Source: Phenylobacterium sp. J426 | GTDB lineage: Bacteria > Pseudomonadota > Alphaproteobacteria > Caulobacterales > Caulobacteraceae | Direction of reading: 5' to 3' | Length of the DNA stretch: 64,000 nt | Assembly (NCBI RefSeq): GCF_024699945.1 | Contig: NZ_JAJOMY010000001.1 | Coordinates: 1,984,001-2,048,000, forward strand | In this document: positions 63,663 to 64,000 of the stretch, piece by piece | How the letters are laid out: each line of letters begins with the position of its first letter | Numbering within the stretch: the stretch's first letter is position 1 | Notes under the pieces: generated by a model | Told to the model about the DNA's origin: nothing | What the model saw: only the letters and a program-made list of their open reading frames with translations | Database searches by the model: none | Position numbers and translations under genes: made by a program

Positions 63663-64000
63663 GCGAGCTCCCGGCACGCCACGCAGAACGCGTCGATGTC
63701 GGCCTCGTCGTGGTAGATCGACAGGCCCACCCGCAGGACGTCGTCCCGCACGTCGACGATGACGTCCCGCGCCCCCAGCGCCTGCTTCCAGGTGAGCGCC
63801 GCCGGATGCCGCAGCGCCAGGAACCGGGCCTGGGCTCCGCCGCCGGGCGGGTTGACCGGGACGGCCTCCGACAGCGGCCCGGCGTCGCCCGTCGCGATCT
63901 TCGCCAGCAGCAGCCGCTGCAGCCCCGTCGCGTGCTCGGCTACCGCCGGGGTGGTCAGGCCCTCGTCAGCCAGCATCCGCCCCGCCGCCACGAACCTATA
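63659..64000 (-). CDS. class V aminotransferase/kynureninase-like C-terminus (partial)
   Basis: The last 113 or so residues of a gene that runs off the right edge: AAGRMLADEGLTTPAVAEHA, LLLAKIATGDAGPLSEAVPV, GAQARFLALRHPAALTWKQA, VIVDVRDDVLRVGLSIYHDE, ADIDAFCVACRELA. The VIVDVRxDVLRVGLSIYHDExD end is that of class V PLP enzymes of the kynureninase/cysteine desulfurase type. Which reaction it performs cannot be told without the PLP lysine. The stop overlaps the XRE gene stop by four bases. Confidence 0.7.
   Translation of the reverse strand, partial: YRFVAAGRMLADEGLTTPAVAEHATGLQRLLLAKIATGDAGPLSEAVPVNPPGGGAQARFLALRHPAALTWKQALGARDVIVDVRDDVLRVGLSIYHDEADIDAFCVACRELA

Overview
The window is about 64 kb of very GC-rich, gene-dense chromosome from an alphaproteobacterium of the order Caulobacterales, most like Phenylobacterium or Caulobacter. 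The pointers are a GcrA cell-cycle regulator, a DUF1134/EipA envelope protein under a textbook CtrA box, a B3 metallo-beta-lactamase of the kind known from Caulobacter (CAU-1), a DUF2093 protein, a two-domain dCTP deaminase (DCD), and GANTC, CtrA-like and DnaA-like sites at the gcrA promoter. These are recognitions by eye from motifs; no database was searched.

Layout. 1-4.6 kb: end of a chemotaxis-type cluster (CheA C-terminus, a small STAS-like protein, CheY, CheC, PAS hybrid kinase, second CheC). 4.7-9.5 kb: eipA, lepA and small housekeeping or hypothetical genes, including an entericidin. 9.7-10.8 kb: a broken polymorphic-toxin C-terminus overlapping a likely immunity gene. 10.9-14.2 kb: DUF3309, an MHS-family symporter, DUF599, a YjbR-like protein and msrA. 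14.3-15.0 kb: tRNA-Ser(GGA) followed by scraps of a tyrosine recombinase and an IS1182-like transposase. 15-25.7 kb: amino-sugar and sugar-nucleotide genes (glmM and glmS divergent, galU, an SQD1-like epimerase), then a GT4 and a GT9 glycosyltransferase. 25.7-33.2 kb: translation genes infC, rpmI, rplT, pheS and pheT, with a B3 beta-lactamase and an MFS exporter between infC and rpmI. 33.7-39.1 kb: a diheme cytochrome c, ugd, a phosphohexomutase and kdsD. 39.2-47.4 kb: gpmA, a RibD-like deaminase, two tandem pentapeptide-repeat proteins, a small heat-shock protein, two exported methyltransferase-like paralogues, an SCP2 protein and a hydrolase with a long Ala/Lys/Pro tail. 47.4-53.1 kb: hisN-like, XRE regulator, lipid A acyltransferase, xseA, gcrA and an ABC-2 permease. 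53.1-64 kb: AraC regulator, argD-argF, a serine hydrolase, hslO, metZ, dcd, a TraB/GumN protein, a membrane-protein/XRE pair with striking inverted repeats, and the end of a class V aminotransferase.

How the genes fit together. Many loci feed the cell envelope: GlmS and GlmM (UDP-GlcNAc), GalU and Ugd (UDP-glucose to UDP-glucuronate), phosphohexomutase, KdsD (Kdo precursor), LpxL-like acyltransferase, glycosyltransferases and EipA. The rest is mostly translation, arginine, methionine and deoxynucleotide metabolism, stress chaperones and cell-cycle control.

Caveat on quality. At least a dozen otherwise intact conserved genes, including galU and ugd, are split by single-base indels, nearly all in short G or C runs and most of them one base too long. 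This looks like residual sequencing error rather than gene decay, so frameshifted genes are annotated here as single reconstructed genes. The toxin at 9.7-10.4 kb and the integrase/transposase scraps at 14.5-15.0 kb are the only places that look truly decayed or may be.
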